This document shows, in pieces, positions 25,005 to 34,056 of a stretch of 64,000 bases of DNA. How positions within the stretch are numbered: the stretch's first letter is position 1; every line of letters starts with the position of its first letter. Under the pieces are notes generated by a model. It was given only the letters and a program-made list of their open reading frames with translations, was not told the DNA's origin and did not search any database. Source of the stretch: Corynebacterium lemuris (lineage in GTDB: Bacteria; Actinomycetota; Actinomycetes; Mycobacteriales; Mycobacteriaceae); the NCBI RefSeq assembly GCF_024919295.1, contig NZ_JANWTC010000001.1:1-64000 (forward strand), written 5' to 3'. Both the position numbers and the translations under genes were made by a program.

Positions 25005-26411
25005 ATGGCATCAGATATTCTCGCCTCCGACAGAGGAGACGATCTCCCGGGACCGGAGGCATCCTGGAGCACCGTCCTTCTCGCCGTCACTCTCGGTATC
25101 GCCCTGTCTGTTTCTTTCCTCAGCGACAGCCTCGCGGGCCCCTGGCTGCCGCTGCTCATCATGGCGCTGGCCCTGCTGGTAGGTCTGTCCGCCCAGGCGG
25201 TGCGCGGCATCGGACTGTCCCTGGTCGTCGGCCTGGTCGGTATCGGTGGACTTCTGCTCCTCGGGGCGCGGCCTTTCGACGGCTGGTACCTGCTGGTGCG
25301 GGAACTGGGATTCCTCATCGTCTGGGCGGGTTTCCCCTGGTTGCTGGGTTTCGCGTGGCAGCTGCGTGGAAAAGTTCGCCACCAGGCCGCGGAGGCGGCT
25401 CGGCAGCGGCGGAGGGAACAAGTGGAGAACCTGCGGCGGGAGCGCGACGCGGAACGAATCGCCCTGGCGGAGACCCTGCATGATGATCTCGGCCATGCCC
25501 TGTCCCTCGTGGCACTGAATCTGGGTCGGCTGGAGCTGGACCAGAGTCTGAGCGCGGAGACGAAGGCCTCGGTGGGTGCGGCCCGTGCCCAGCTGGGGGA
25601 CGCCGTACTGCGACTGGGGGATTCCGTGGCCAGACTCCGCAGCGGTGCGGCCCCCGGGACACCCCGGGACCCCTCGCTCAGTGAGGTTCTGGACGGGGCC
25701 CGTACCGCCGGAGTGGAGCTGGATGTCCACACGCTGCCCCAACCCGGTGCACTGGTTCCCCTTGAGGCGGTCCGGGTGGTCCGCGAGGCCTTCACCAACG
25801 CCGCCAAACATGCCCCGGGGCAGCCGGTGACAGTGTTTGTCCGGGCAGACGAAGGTGGCACCACAGTCGACATCTCCAACCCGCTGCCCACCCGGGCGGC
25901 ACCGGCAGCGCAGGGCTCCGGCACTGGCCTGGCGGCCCTGGCACAGCGCCTCCAGGAGACCGGTGGGCACCTGGAGATCAACGACACCGGGCAGCGGTTC
26001 AGCCTCACCGCCCGTGTCCCGGCGCACCCGGACGCGGTGGTGGACAGCTGCGATCCCCCCACTGACCACCAGATTCTCGCTAGTGGGCGCAGGCGGGGCC
26101 GGATGATCATCACGGCAGCGGTGCTCGCTGTGCTCATGGCGCTGGGACTGGTGGAGACCCTGCTCATCCAGGAGACCACCCGCGCCCACCTCCCGGCGGA
26201 GGATTTCGCCGCCATCAGTGTCGGGGACACCGAGGAGGCCACGCGAGAGCTCCTGCCCGACCGGGAGCTCAGGCCGACGCCGGGGGAGGGCTGTCACGAT
26301 TATGCTGTCACCCCGAACACTTTCGATGACGCCTCCGGTGATGTCTACCGGGTCTGTTTCGCTGACGGCCTGGTCACCGGGATCAATTATGTGGGATCGG
26401 AGGACCGGTGA
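25005..26411 (+). CDS. NarL-type sensor histidine kinase with an extra C-terminal membrane domain
   Basis: The 468-residue protein has an N-terminal membrane region (about 22-120, four or five helices), a coiled linker, a HisKA_3 dimerisation helix with phospho-acceptor H159 (ETLHDDLGH), and an HATPase domain with EAFTNAAKHA (N box) and GSGTGLAAL (G box). Unusually, the ATPase domain is followed by another membrane helix (about 367-389) and an extracytoplasmic tail of about 80 residues with two cysteines (C430, C451). ATG 25005 has GGGGGAG upstream. It overlaps the response regulator gene by 4 bases. Confidence 0.87.
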   Translation: MASDILASDRGDDLPGPEASWSTVLLAVTLGIALSVSFLSDSLAGPWLPLLIMALALLVGLSAQAVRGIGLSLVVGLVGIGGLLLLGARPFDGWYLLVRELGFLIVWAGFPWLLGFAWQLRGKVRHQAAEAARQRRREQVENLRRERDAERIALAETLHDDLGHALSLVALNLGRLELDQSLSAETKASVGAARAQLGDAVLRLGDSVARLRSGAAPGTPRDPSLSEVLDGARTAGVELDVHTLPQPGALVPLEAVRVVREAFTNAAKHAPGQPVTVFVRADEGGTTVDISNPLPTRAAPAAQGSGTGLAALAQRLQETGGHLEINDTGQRFSLTARVPAHPDAVVDSCDPPTDHQILASGRRRGRMIITAAVLAVLMALGLVETLLIQETTRAHLPAEDFAAISVGDTEEATRELLPDRELRPTPGEGCHDYAVTPNTFDDASGDVYRVCFADGLVTGINYVGSEDR

Positions 26412-27055
26412 TCAGGGTGCTGGTGGCGGATGATGAGGCGATGGTCCGCGCAGGTGTCGTCGGCATCGTCCAGACGGACCCGGACATCTCCGTGGTCGCC
26501 GAGGCAGGTGACGGGATTGAGGCGCTCGCCGGGATCCGGGCGCGCAGCCTGGACGTGGTCCTGCTGGATATCCGGATGCCAGGGCTGTCCGGTCTGGAGG
26601 TGCTGGCGGAACTGCGCCGGGAAGGTATCGAGGTGCCCTGCCTGATCGTCACCACCTTCGGTGAGGATGACTACATCGCCGAGGCGATGCGTCTGGGCGC
26701 TGACGGTTTCGTCCTGAAATCAGGTGACCCGCTGGAACTGGTCATGGCCGTCAAGGCGCTGGCGGGCGGTGGGGCCTTCTTCTCCCCGCAGATCGCACGC
26801 AGGCTCCTCCTCGGCCGGGACCGCGCGGAGCTCGACCGCGCCACTCACGCCCGGGCGCTTTTCGATGCCCTGACGCAGCGCGAACAGGAGGTGCTTCGTC
26901 TGCTCGGTGCGGGGTATGCGAATGCGGAGATCGCGGCCGAGCTCTTTCTGGCTGAGGGCACCGTCAAGGTCCATGTCAGCTCGATCCTCCGTTCCACCGG
27001 GGCACGCAACCGCGTCGAGGCCGCGCTCATCGCTGTGCGGGCGGGGGAGAGCTGA
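26408..27055 (+). CDS. NarL/LuxR-family response regulator
   Basis: The 215-residue protein starts with GTG overlapping the kinase stop. The receiver domain (about 1-120) has the acidic pair in VADDEAM, phospho-acceptor D54 (VVLLDIRMPG) and conserved TTFGEDDY/KSGDP. The C-terminal LuxR helix-turn-helix (about 148-210) reads LTQREQEVLRLLGAGYANAEIAAEL. It is the cognate partner of the kinase; targets are unknown. Confidence 0.92.
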   Translation: MIRVLVADDEAMVRAGVVGIVQTDPDISVVAEAGDGIEALAGIRARSLDVVLLDIRMPGLSGLEVLAELRREGIEVPCLIVTTFGEDDYIAEAMRLGADGFVLKSGDPLELVMAVKALAGGGAFFSPQIARRLLLGRDRAELDRATHARALFDALTQREQEVLRLLGAGYANAEIAAELFLAEGTVKVHVSSILRSTGARNRVEAALIAVRAGES

Positions 27056-27103
27056 CAGAGTTTCCCTCATTCGGAGGGCGCGTGGCTGTGAATGGGGACT
27101 TCT

Positions 27104-27126
27104 GACTCCGGTCCGGAGAGTTTTTT
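27104..27126 (+). terminator. Terminator after the two-component operon
   Basis: CTCCG (27106-27110) pairs with CGGAG (27114-27118) around a 3-base loop, and a T6 run follows at 27121-27126. It lies 50 bases after the response regulator stop. Confidence 0.7.
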
Positions 27127-27156
27127 CGGTCTGACTGAAATGTCGCACACCGGGAA

Positions 27157-27176
27157 GATTCCGGCCCACCGGAATC
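27157..27176. promoter_or_regulatory. Perfect hairpin in the leader of the DinB-like gene
   Basis: GATTCCGG (27157-27164) and CCGGAATC (27169-27176) flank a CCCA loop. No T-run follows. It lies about 80 bases before the ATG at 27258, where it could be an operator or a leader hairpin. Confidence 0.4.
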
Positions 27177-27257
27177 ATCGCCCAGTGTGGCGTTCCAGAC
27201 ACCCGGGGTGGTCCACCGCGCATTCAACCCGCAAAGCACCAGGCGTACCCTTGACCC

Positions 27258-27770
27258 ATGGACATCAAGGACGCATACCTCAACCTCATCGACCGCGCGA
27301 CCGCCAATCTTGAGCGTCTCCCGCAGCTCTCCCCGGCGCAGCTGAACACCCAACCGGGCGGCCACCCGAACTCCGCCGCGTGGAACCTGTGGCACGCGGG
27401 CCGCGTCCTGGATCTGATGGGTGCGGCGGCGCTCGCGGGCCAGCCGCAGGTGTGGGAGGAGCAGGACTACCGCGCCAGCTTCAACCTGGGGCCGGCGGGT
27501 GAGCAGACCGGTTTCGGCCACAGCCCGGAGGAGGCCGTCTCCATCGTGATCGAGGACCGCGACCTGCTGGTCGACTACATCACCGACTCGCTTGACGCCC
27601 TGCGTAAGTACGTCGAGAGTATCGAGCCCTCCGACTTCGACAAGGTCATCGGCGAGTTCAAGGGTGAGCCGGAGACGGTTCAGGGCCGCCTGAGCCTCAT
27701 CCTCATCGATGCGCTCCAGCACGTGGGCATGGTGCAGTACATCGGTGGTGCCCCGGAGCTGGCCAGGTAA
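27258..27770 (+). CDS. DinB-like / mycothiol-transferase-fold protein
   Basis: The 170-residue all-helical protein has the DinB_2 pattern: HPNSAAWNLWHAGRVLDLM with likely metal ligand H46, and LIDALQHVGMVQYIGG near the end with a second His (about 157). Actinobacterial members are divalent-metal thiol transferases using mycothiol. The third histidine of the usual triad is not apparent. The stop codon directly abuts the stop of the convergent ABC ATPase gene. Confidence 0.7.
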   Translation: MDIKDAYLNLIDRATANLERLPQLSPAQLNTQPGGHPNSAAWNLWHAGRVLDLMGAAALAGQPQVWEEQDYRASFNLGPAGEQTGFGHSPEEAVSIVIEDRDLLVDYITDSLDALRKYVESIEPSDFDKVIGEFKGEPETVQGRLSLILIDALQHVGMVQYIGGAPELAR

Positions 27771-28805
27771 TCAGGCCGGGTAGGCCAGGGGCCGGCGGAT
27801 GCGCATGCCCACCGGGTCGCCGACCTCGGGGCGGGTGCCGCGCACCGTCGCCCGGAAGACCGTGTCCAGGGCGTCGAGGGTGACGGACCAGTCGCCGGCG
27901 TCGTAGAGCACGGAACGGATCCGGGCGTCCAGCGCACCCGGGGTACCCGCCGGCAACACCTCCGCGGCGGAGGGCAGGACGGCCAGGGTCAGGGCCTCGG
28001 CGGTGCCGAGGAACTCCACCTCGTCCCGGTTCCAGCTCAGTGGGCCGGCGGTGACGTGGGTGCCGTACGCGGCGTCGAGAAGCGTCGCGTCCGCGATGAA
28101 GGCGGCGACCTGCGCGGTCGCGGGGCGCTGCACGAGTTCCTGCGGCGTGGCGATCTGCTGGATGCGCCCCGCACCCAGCACGACGACGCGGTCCGCGATC
28201 GACAACGCCTCCGAGCGGTCGTGCGTGACGTGCACGGTGGTCAAAGCTTCACGGCGCGTCAGCGTCACCAGTTCGCGGCGGAGGTTGTCGCGCAGGGGTT
28301 CATCGAGGGCGGAGAGCGCTTCGTCGAGAAGCAGGGCCGTCGGCTCGGCGATGATGGCGCGCGCCAGGGCCACGCGCTGGCGCTGCCCGCCGGAGAGCGA
28401 ATCCGGGCGGCGGCGGCCGAAGCCGTCGAGGCCGACCAGCTCGAGGGCCCGGGCGACGCGCTCCTCACGCTCCTGCTTCACGACACCTCTGCGCTTGAGT
28501 GGGTACGCCACGTTCGCCGCCACCGTCATGTGGGGCCACACGGCGTGCTGCTGGAAGACCATGCCGATGCCGCGTTTCTCCGGCGGCACCCGTGTGACGT
28601 CCTGCCCCCCGAGGGCCACATGCCCCCGGCTGGCGGGGAGGAAACCGGCGATGGTGCGCAACAGCGTCGTCTTGCCGGAACCCGAGGCCCCGATGAGCGC
28701 GACGAACTCCTCCGGCCGGACGCTGAGGTTCACGTCCGCCAGGCCGGTGGTGCCGTCCGGGAAGGTGACGGTGAGATCGTGGATGTCGATGGCCGACACG
28801 GTCAA
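27771..28805 (-). CDS. ABC importer ATPase, FbpC-like
   Basis: The 344-residue protein has Walker A GASGSGKTT (about 39-47), signature LSGGQRQRVALARA, Walker B ALLLDEALSALDE, and a C-terminal TOBE-like regulatory domain (from about 265). It powers uptake with the permease (28802) and binding protein (30412). Family assignment is to the Fe3+/spermidine/putrescine type. It overlaps the permease gene by 4 bases; the operon reads binding protein, permease, ATPase. Confidence 0.88.
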   Translation of the reverse strand: MTVSAIDIHDLTVTFPDGTTGLADVNLSVRPEEFVALIGASGSGKTTLLRTIAGFLPASRGHVALGGQDVTRVPPEKRGIGMVFQQHAVWPHMTVAANVAYPLKRRGVVKQEREERVARALELVGLDGFGRRRPDSLSGGQRQRVALARAIIAEPTALLLDEALSALDEPLRDNLRRELVTLTRREALTTVHVTHDRSEALSIADRVVVLGAGRIQQIATPQELVQRPATAQVAAFIADATLLDAAYGTHVTAGPLSWNRDEVEFLGTAEALTLAVLPSAAEVLPAGTPGALDARIRSVLYDAGDWSVTLDALDTVFRATVRGTRPEVGDPVGMRIRRPLAYPA

Positions 28806-30400
28806 CTCCTGACTTTCGGGGAGCGCACGGTCAACGCCAGGGCGACGATACCGACGAGCGCGAACATCAGCGACAGCGCCGATGCCTGGTTGTAGTTCCC
28901 GGCCTGCTGCAGGTTGAACACCTGCACGCCGAGGGTGGTGGTGCCGGGCGCGATGAGCAGGATCGACACCGTCAACTCACGCACGGCGGTGACGGCGACG
29001 AGCACCGCCCCGGAGAAAGCCGCCGGGATGGCCATCGCGCCGGTGGTGCTCAGCAGCGCCCGGAGGCGGCCGGCGCCGCTGATGCGGGCGGCCTCCTCCA
29101 CCGCGAGCGGGGTGTTCTGCAGCGGGGCGCGCACCGCCTGCAGCACCATCGCCGTGAAGGCGCAGACATAGGCACCGAGGATCACCCACATGGTGTTGTA
29201 GATGCCGGTGTAGCGGCCCAGGATGAGCCAGCCGACACCGATGATCAGGCCGGGCAGCGCCGTGGGCAGCAGCACGGTCAGCGTCAGGGCGGTGTTGCCG
29301 AGGAAGCGCGTGCGGGTGACCAGCAGGCCGATGAGCCAGCCGAGCACGCCCGCGATCACGGCCGTGGCCACCGCCAGGGTCACGGAGTTGCTGAAACCAT
29401 CCGCGACGCGGGGGTTGTCCAGAGAACGGCGGAAATTTTCCAGCGTGATGGTGTCCAGGGTGAGGGGGATACCGGGGGCGGGCAGCAGGGCACGGTAGGC
29501 CAGGCCCAGGATTGGGCCCAGGGTCAGCGTCAGGCCCAGCACCCAGGCGGTGAGAGTGACCGGCCACCGGGCGCCACCCAGGTCGAAGCGCGTGGCCTGC
29601 CCGGTGTCCTGGAGTTTGGAGGCCGCACGGTTGGCCACCAGGTGGTCTGCGGTGACGGCACCGATGCCGAGCACGAGCAGCAGCACCCCGATCGTGGAGA
29701 CCACCTGCAGCGGGTTGCCCACCGTGCCCGATTCCATGAAGCGGTAGATCATGGTGGCCAGGGTCTCGAAGCGGGCCGGGGAACCCAACAAGGCCGGGAT
29801 GCCGAAATCCGCCAGGTTGGCCACCGCGGTCAGCGTGAAGGCCGAGAGCAGCGCGGGGCGCAGCAGCGGCAGGGTCACCGTCCGCAGCACCGTGGCGGTG
29901 TCGGCCCCGCTGATGCGCGCGGCCTGCTCCAGGTCGGAGGGGATGGAGCGCAGTCCGGCGGAGACGATGACGTAGACGATGGGGTAGGAATGCAGGATGA
30001 GCAGGAAGGTCACCCCGTCCGCCCCGTAGATGTCCCATATCTCGGTGCCGAAGAACCGGTTGAGGCCCTGGTTCGGGCCGAAGAGCTGCAGCCAGGCGAT
30101 CGCCCCGATGAAGGGCGGGATGAGCAGCGGGGAGAGCAGGAACAGCCGCAGCACCGTGGTGCCGGCCGCGTTCGTGCGGTCGAGCAGCAGGGCGATGGCG
30201 GTGCCGACGATGACGGCGCCGAGGGCGGAGAGCAGTGTGGTGTAGGTCGAGTTCCACACGGCCTGCCCCAGGCCCTGGTCGAGCAGGGTGGGGATCTGGT
30301 TGCCGCCGGCGGCGAGGGCGACGACGAGCGCCAGGGGTGTGACGAACAGTCCGAGGACCACCAGCCACACCCCGACGCGCATCAGGGACAGTGAACGCAT
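28802..30400 (-). CDS. ABC importer permease, FbpB-like fused double permease
   Basis: The 532-residue protein has two binding-protein-dependent transport modules in one chain, each with an EAA loop (EQAARISGADTATVLRTVTLPLLRP is the first region; EEAARISGAGRLRALLSTT the second). About 12 hydrophobic segments are present. This fused layout is typical of Fe3+ (FbpB), thiamine (ThiP) and 2-aminoethylphosphonate systems. It lies 11 bases after the binding protein gene. Confidence 0.88.
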   Translation of the reverse strand: MRSLSLMRVGVWLVVLGLFVTPLALVVALAAGGNQIPTLLDQGLGQAVWNSTYTTLLSALGAVIVGTAIALLLDRTNAAGTTVLRLFLLSPLLIPPFIGAIAWLQLFGPNQGLNRFFGTEIWDIYGADGVTFLLILHSYPIVYVIVSAGLRSIPSDLEQAARISGADTATVLRTVTLPLLRPALLSAFTLTAVANLADFGIPALLGSPARFETLATMIYRFMESGTVGNPLQVVSTIGVLLLVLGIGAVTADHLVANRAASKLQDTGQATRFDLGGARWPVTLTAWVLGLTLTLGPILGLAYRALLPAPGIPLTLDTITLENFRRSLDNPRVADGFSNSVTLAVATAVIAGVLGWLIGLLVTRTRFLGNTALTLTVLLPTALPGLIIGVGWLILGRYTGIYNTMWVILGAYVCAFTAMVLQAVRAPLQNTPLAVEEAARISGAGRLRALLSTTGAMAIPAAFSGAVLVAVTAVRELTVSILLIAPGTTTLGVQVFNLQQAGNYNQASALSLMFALVGIVALALTVRSPKVRS

Positions 30401-30411
30401 GTGTCTAATGT

Positions 30412-31476
30412 CTACTGCATGGCGTTCTGGAACAGCTCGACGGCTGCGTCCTTGTCCTCGGTGACGACCTGCAGGTCCGGGGTCATCAGGGCGATGTCGG
30501 ACAGTGCCGGGGTGCCCTCCGGGGTGCCGACGTCCTCACGCACCGGCAGGTAGGCCTGGTCGACGGCGATCTGCTGGCCCTCCTCGGAGAGCAGGAAGCT
30601 GATGTAGCGCTCCGCGGCCTCCTTCTGGTCGGAATCCCCGAAGACACCGGCCGGCTCCGTGATGTACGGGGCACCCTCGGTCGGGTAGACCGCGGTGATC
30701 GGGGAACCGGCGGCCGCGAGGTCGCGCACCAGGTAGTCGACGACCACGCCGACCGGGTGGCCACCGGCGGCGATCTCCTGGGAGGTCGGGCCGTTGGACT
30801 GGGCGATCATCGGCTGGTTCTCACCGAGGGCGTTGATCCAGTCCTCGCCGAGCTGGGAGTCGTTCTTCCACACCGAGGCATTGAAGGCGGCGGCACCCGA
30901 GACCGCCGGGTCGGGCATGACCAGCTGGCCGGCGTACTTCGGGTCGACCAGATCGGCCCAGGACTGCGGGGCATCGGCTTCGTCGATGACGTCGGCGTTG
31001 TAGGCGATGACGGTGGGGATGATGCGGGTGCCCACGTAGAAGCCCTCGGTGTCGACGGCCTCCCCGATGATGTCGGAGGTGTCCACGTCCTGCAGCTCCG
31101 CGAGGTCGCCGGCCTCCTTGTAGGTCTCGAAGGTGGCGGCGTCGGCGGCCCACAGTACGTCGGCCTCGATGTCGCCGGACTGCTTCTCGCCGGCGATGCG
31201 CGCGGTGAGGTCACCGGTGCCGGCGCGGTAGACCTCGACCTCGATGTCCGGGTTGGCGGCCATGAAGGCGGCGTTGATCTCGTCGACCTTCTCCTCCGGC
31301 TCGGAGGTGTAGACCGTGAGGGTGGTGATCTCGGCGGTGGCTGCCGCATCCGTGGTGGCTGCCGCACCGGAGTTCTCGGAGGGCTCGGCGCAGGCGACGA
31401 GCAGGGCGGCTGCGGCACCGGTCGCGGCGATGGCCAGCAGCGGGCGGCGGGAGTTCGGGCGGGGGAAGGAAACCAT
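30412..31476 (-). CDS. Lipoprotein substrate-binding protein of the ABC importer
   Basis: The 354-residue protein has a lipoprotein signal (lipobox LVAC, C29) and a class II solute-binding fold: LTVYTSEPEEKVDEI start, YVGTRIIPTVIAYNADVI hinge, and GVVVDYLVRDLAAAG. This matches the AfuA/FbpA/IdiA group that binds ferric iron or a small anion. No DtxR-type iron box is seen upstream (31477-31582), so iron is not proven; thiamine, phosphonate or another anion are alternatives. First gene of the operon. Confidence 0.85.
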   Translation of the reverse strand: MVSFPRPNSRRPLLAIAATGAAAALLVACAEPSENSGAAATTDAAATAEITTLTVYTSEPEEKVDEINAAFMAANPDIEVEVYRAGTGDLTARIAGEKQSGDIEADVLWAADAATFETYKEAGDLAELQDVDTSDIIGEAVDTEGFYVGTRIIPTVIAYNADVIDEADAPQSWADLVDPKYAGQLVMPDPAVSGAAAFNASVWKNDSQLGEDWINALGENQPMIAQSNGPTSQEIAAGGHPVGVVVDYLVRDLAAAGSPITAVYPTEGAPYITEPAGVFGDSDQKEAAERYISFLLSEEGQQIAVDQAYLPVREDVGTPEGTPALSDIALMTPDLQVVTEDKDAAVELFQNAMQ

Positions 31477-31512
31477 GTTCGGGCACCTTTATTGATCGGT
31501 GGGGCTGTTGTT

Positions 31513-31526
31513 CTGCCGGGTGGCAG
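31513..31526. promoter_or_regulatory. Short hairpin in the ABC operon leader
   Basis: CTGCC-GGGT-GGCAG, 5-base arms, about 40 bases upstream of the binding-protein start on the minus strand. It could be an operator half or a small leader hairpin; no known riboswitch pattern is visible. Confidence 0.25.
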
Positions 31527-31582
31527 TCAACAATAATCCCACGGTTCCGGTGGATGCGCAGCGCGAAGGGGACACGTCACCG

Positions 31583-32392
31583 TCACCGTCGACGCAACCG
31601 GCCCACAGCGGGGGAGAGCAGGACCACGGCTGCGGCGATCCCGGCGGTCCAGACCAGTGCCTGCGATTCAAACTGGCCCTCGGTGCGGGCGATGGCGATC
31701 CAGGCCAGGCCCCAGGCGGTGGCCAGTGCGGGGGCGATCCGGCCGCCGTCGAGGATTGCCGCCAGGACCGCGACGACGGCGGCGACGATGATGCCGGTGA
31801 CTCCCAGGGGGACCTCGAGCAGGATCTCCAGGCCAGCGTCGGAGAGCCAGGCCCAGGTGTTGGCGAAGGTCGCCACCAGCACCCAACCGAAGTAGAGGCC
31901 GAAGGCGCCGTCGGTGAGGACCTGCTCGACGATCCCGCCGGTGCGGGGGCGTCCCAGGATGAACATGATCCGGATGAGCACCGCCAGCAGCACGACGATC
32001 ACCACCACGGAGGCGATGAGCGAACCGAGCTGGACCATCCAGATCCAGGCCGCGTTGAGCAGCAGGGAAGCTACGGCCCACGGGCGCAGCGCGTGCTGGC
32101 GGTCCGAGGCCCGGGCCGTCTTCGTCAGCTGCCAGAAGGCGTAGCCGATCAGACCCAGGTAGATCACGGTCCAGATGCGGAAGGCGGGTCCGCCGGGGGC
32201 AAGCGGGGTGGAGTCGGCGGTCAGGGCACCGCCGGCGGCCTGGTTGATGGGGGTTCCGCCTATCGCGCCGCTGCCGAGGAAGGCGACGCCGATCGCGACG
32301 GCGGTACCGATGAGGGTGATCACGGGTAGCAGCCAGTTGTTGTCACGGGTGGTGGTTGTTACGTTTGATGTCGTTGTGGTGGTTGAGGACAT
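31583..32392 (-). CDS. TspO/MBR-related membrane protein
   Basis: The 269-residue protein has a polar Thr-rich N-terminus followed by about eight hydrophobic segments. Aromatic-rich stretches (GPAFRIWTVIYLGLIGYAFWQ, LLLNAAWIWMVQLGS, FGLYFGWVLVATFANTWAWL) resemble the tryptophan-rich sensory protein family, which binds porphyrins or tetrapyrroles. The ATG at 32392 is chosen because AGGAGG ends 9 bases upstream; an upstream GTG at 32401 is too close to it. Longer than typical five-helix TspO. Confidence 0.7.
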   Translation of the reverse strand: MSSTTTTTSNVTTTTRDNNWLLPVITLIGTAVAIGVAFLGSGAIGGTPINQAAGGALTADSTPLAPGGPAFRIWTVIYLGLIGYAFWQLTKTARASDRQHALRPWAVASLLLNAAWIWMVQLGSLIASVVVIVVLLAVLIRIMFILGRPRTGGIVEQVLTDGAFGLYFGWVLVATFANTWAWLSDAGLEILLEVPLGVTGIIVAAVVAVLAAILDGGRIAPALATAWGLAWIAIARTEGQFESQALVWTAGIAAAVVLLSPAVGRLRRR

Positions 32393-32514
32393 GAGTGACA
32401 CCTCCTTTCTGCAAGTTTAGGGATTTTCCAGCCACCCTGTGGCGCCAGTCACAGTTTGGTGTCTGCGCCGCTTCCCGGCTCCGTCTCCGCTCCCGGATAT
32501 CTACGCTGGGGCGC

Positions 32515-34056
32515 ATGGCCACCTCCATCCCTCCCACCCTCGACTACACCGCCCGCCACCCCACGCGAACCGTGCTGGTCACCGGCGCCTCCGGCTACGT
32601 CGGCGGCCGTCTGGTCACCGAACTGCTGGCCGCGGGTTTTCAGGTGCGGGCCTCCTCCCGCCGGGTCGGCAGCCTGGACCGCTTCGACTGGAGTGAGGGG
32701 GTGGAACTGGTCGAGGCGGATCTCACGGAACCGGCGGATGTCACCCGCATCATGGAAGGGGTGGACGTCGTTTTCTACCTCGTGCACTCGATGGGGGATA
32801 AAGGGCTGGACTTCGAGGAGATCGAGAAGCGCACAGCCACCACCGTCGCCCGCGCTGCGGAGGAGGCCGGGGTGCAGCAGATCGTGTATCTCTCCGGCCT
32901 GCATCCCCGCGGCCGGGAGTTGGCGGAGTTGTCCCGGCACATGCGCTCCCGTGAACGGGTGGCCCGCATCCTGCTCGAGGGGGAGGTCCCGGCCCTGGTG
33001 TTCCGGGCCGCCACCCTCATCGGCTCCGGTTCCGCCTCCTTCGAGATGATCCGGCACCTCACCGAACGTCTGCCCGTCATGGTGGCACCGCGCTGGATCA
33101 AAAACCGCATCGAACCCCTGGCCATCCGGGACACCCTCTACTACCTCGTCGCTGCCGCGGATCTTGACGAACCCGTGAACCGGGCCTGCGACATCGGCTG
33201 CGGGCAGACCTACGAATTCGCAGATCTGCTTCGGATCTACGGCAAGCTGAACGGTCTGCGGCGGTACATCTTCTCCGTCCCGCTGCCCCTGCCCATGGAC
33301 GGGCTCTCCGGTGCGTGGATCGGGCTGGTCACCCCCGTGCCCTCCGCGCTCGCGGTTCCCCTGGCGCAGTCCATGGCGGAGGATGCGGTCACCGAGGAGC
33401 ACAGCATCGCCGAGATCATCCCTGACCCGCCCGGTGGCCTCATGGACTATCCCCGGGCGGTGGAACTGGCCATCAAGGCGGAACGTGACCGCGGGGTGCC
33501 CACCTCCTGGGACCGCAGCTGGAATCGGGTCAGCGATGCGGCCGACAGCCTGCCCACTGACCCCGACTGGTCCGGTGAGTCCGTCTACGAGGACGTCCGC
33601 TCTGCTGATTCCGATCTGCCGGCTGAAAGGTTGTGGGAGGTGGTCGAGGGGATCGGCGGTCCCAGTGGCTGGTACTCCGCACCTTCCTTGTGGCGGATCC
33701 GCGGCATCATCGACCGGTTCATCGGCGGTCCGGGCCTGGGTGGCCGGCGTGATCCCCGCCGCCTGGCGGTGGGCGACCGGGTCGACTGGTGGCGGGTCGC
33801 TGAGCTCGACCCGCCCCGCCGGCTGGTTCTCGCCGCGGAGATGAAGGTCGACGGGCGGGCCTGGCTGATCATGGAGGTGAAGGAACGGGAGGACGGCAAG
33901 CCCGGCTGCACCTACCTCCAGCGGGCGCTGTTTGCCCCCACCGGGCTGCCGGGCCGGCTCTACTGGTGGTCGGTCGCACCCTTCCACGCCCTGATCTTCC
34001 CCGTCATGCTGCGCAACATCCTGGATACGGCGCAGGGGGAGGGGACCCGGGACTGA
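32515..34056 (+). CDS. NAD(P)-binding SDR protein with DUF2867 domain
   Basis: The 513-residue protein has an N-terminal Rossmann domain with TGASGYVGG (about 22-30), FYLVHSMG and QIVYLSGLHP, typical of atypical/extended SDR (complex I NDUFA9-like) proteins. The C-terminal part (about 360-510) ends with a DUF2867 segment (GDRVDWWRVAELDPPRRLVLAAEMKV). Two hydrophobic stretches near residues 245-290 and the C-terminus suggest membrane contact. It probably acts on a quinone- or lipid-like substrate; function unknown. Divergent from the TspO-like gene. Confidence 0.78.
   Translation: MATSIPPTLDYTARHPTRTVLVTGASGYVGGRLVTELLAAGFQVRASSRRVGSLDRFDWSEGVELVEADLTEPADVTRIMEGVDVVFYLVHSMGDKGLDFEEIEKRTATTVARAAEEAGVQQIVYLSGLHPRGRELAELSRHMRSRERVARILLEGEVPALVFRAATLIGSGSASFEMIRHLTERLPVMVAPRWIKNRIEPLAIRDTLYYLVAAADLDEPVNRACDIGCGQTYEFADLLRIYGKLNGLRRYIFSVPLPLPMDGLSGAWIGLVTPVPSALAVPLAQSMAEDAVTEEHSIAEIIPDPPGGLMDYPRAVELAIKAERDRGVPTSWDRSWNRVSDAADSLPTDPDWSGESVYEDVRSADSDLPAERLWEVVEGIGGPSGWYSAPSLWRIRGIIDRFIGGPGLGGRRDPRRLAVGDRVDWWRVAELDPPRRLVLAAEMKVDGRAWLIMEVKEREDGKPGCTYLQRALFAPTGLPGRLYWWSVAPFHALIFPVMLRNILDTAQGEGTRD

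Noticed and set aside
31477..31582. DtxR iron box or riboswitch upstream of the ABC importer
   Set aside because: No 19-base DtxR-like palindrome and no thiamine or other riboswitch core could be recognised; only a short hairpin is present.
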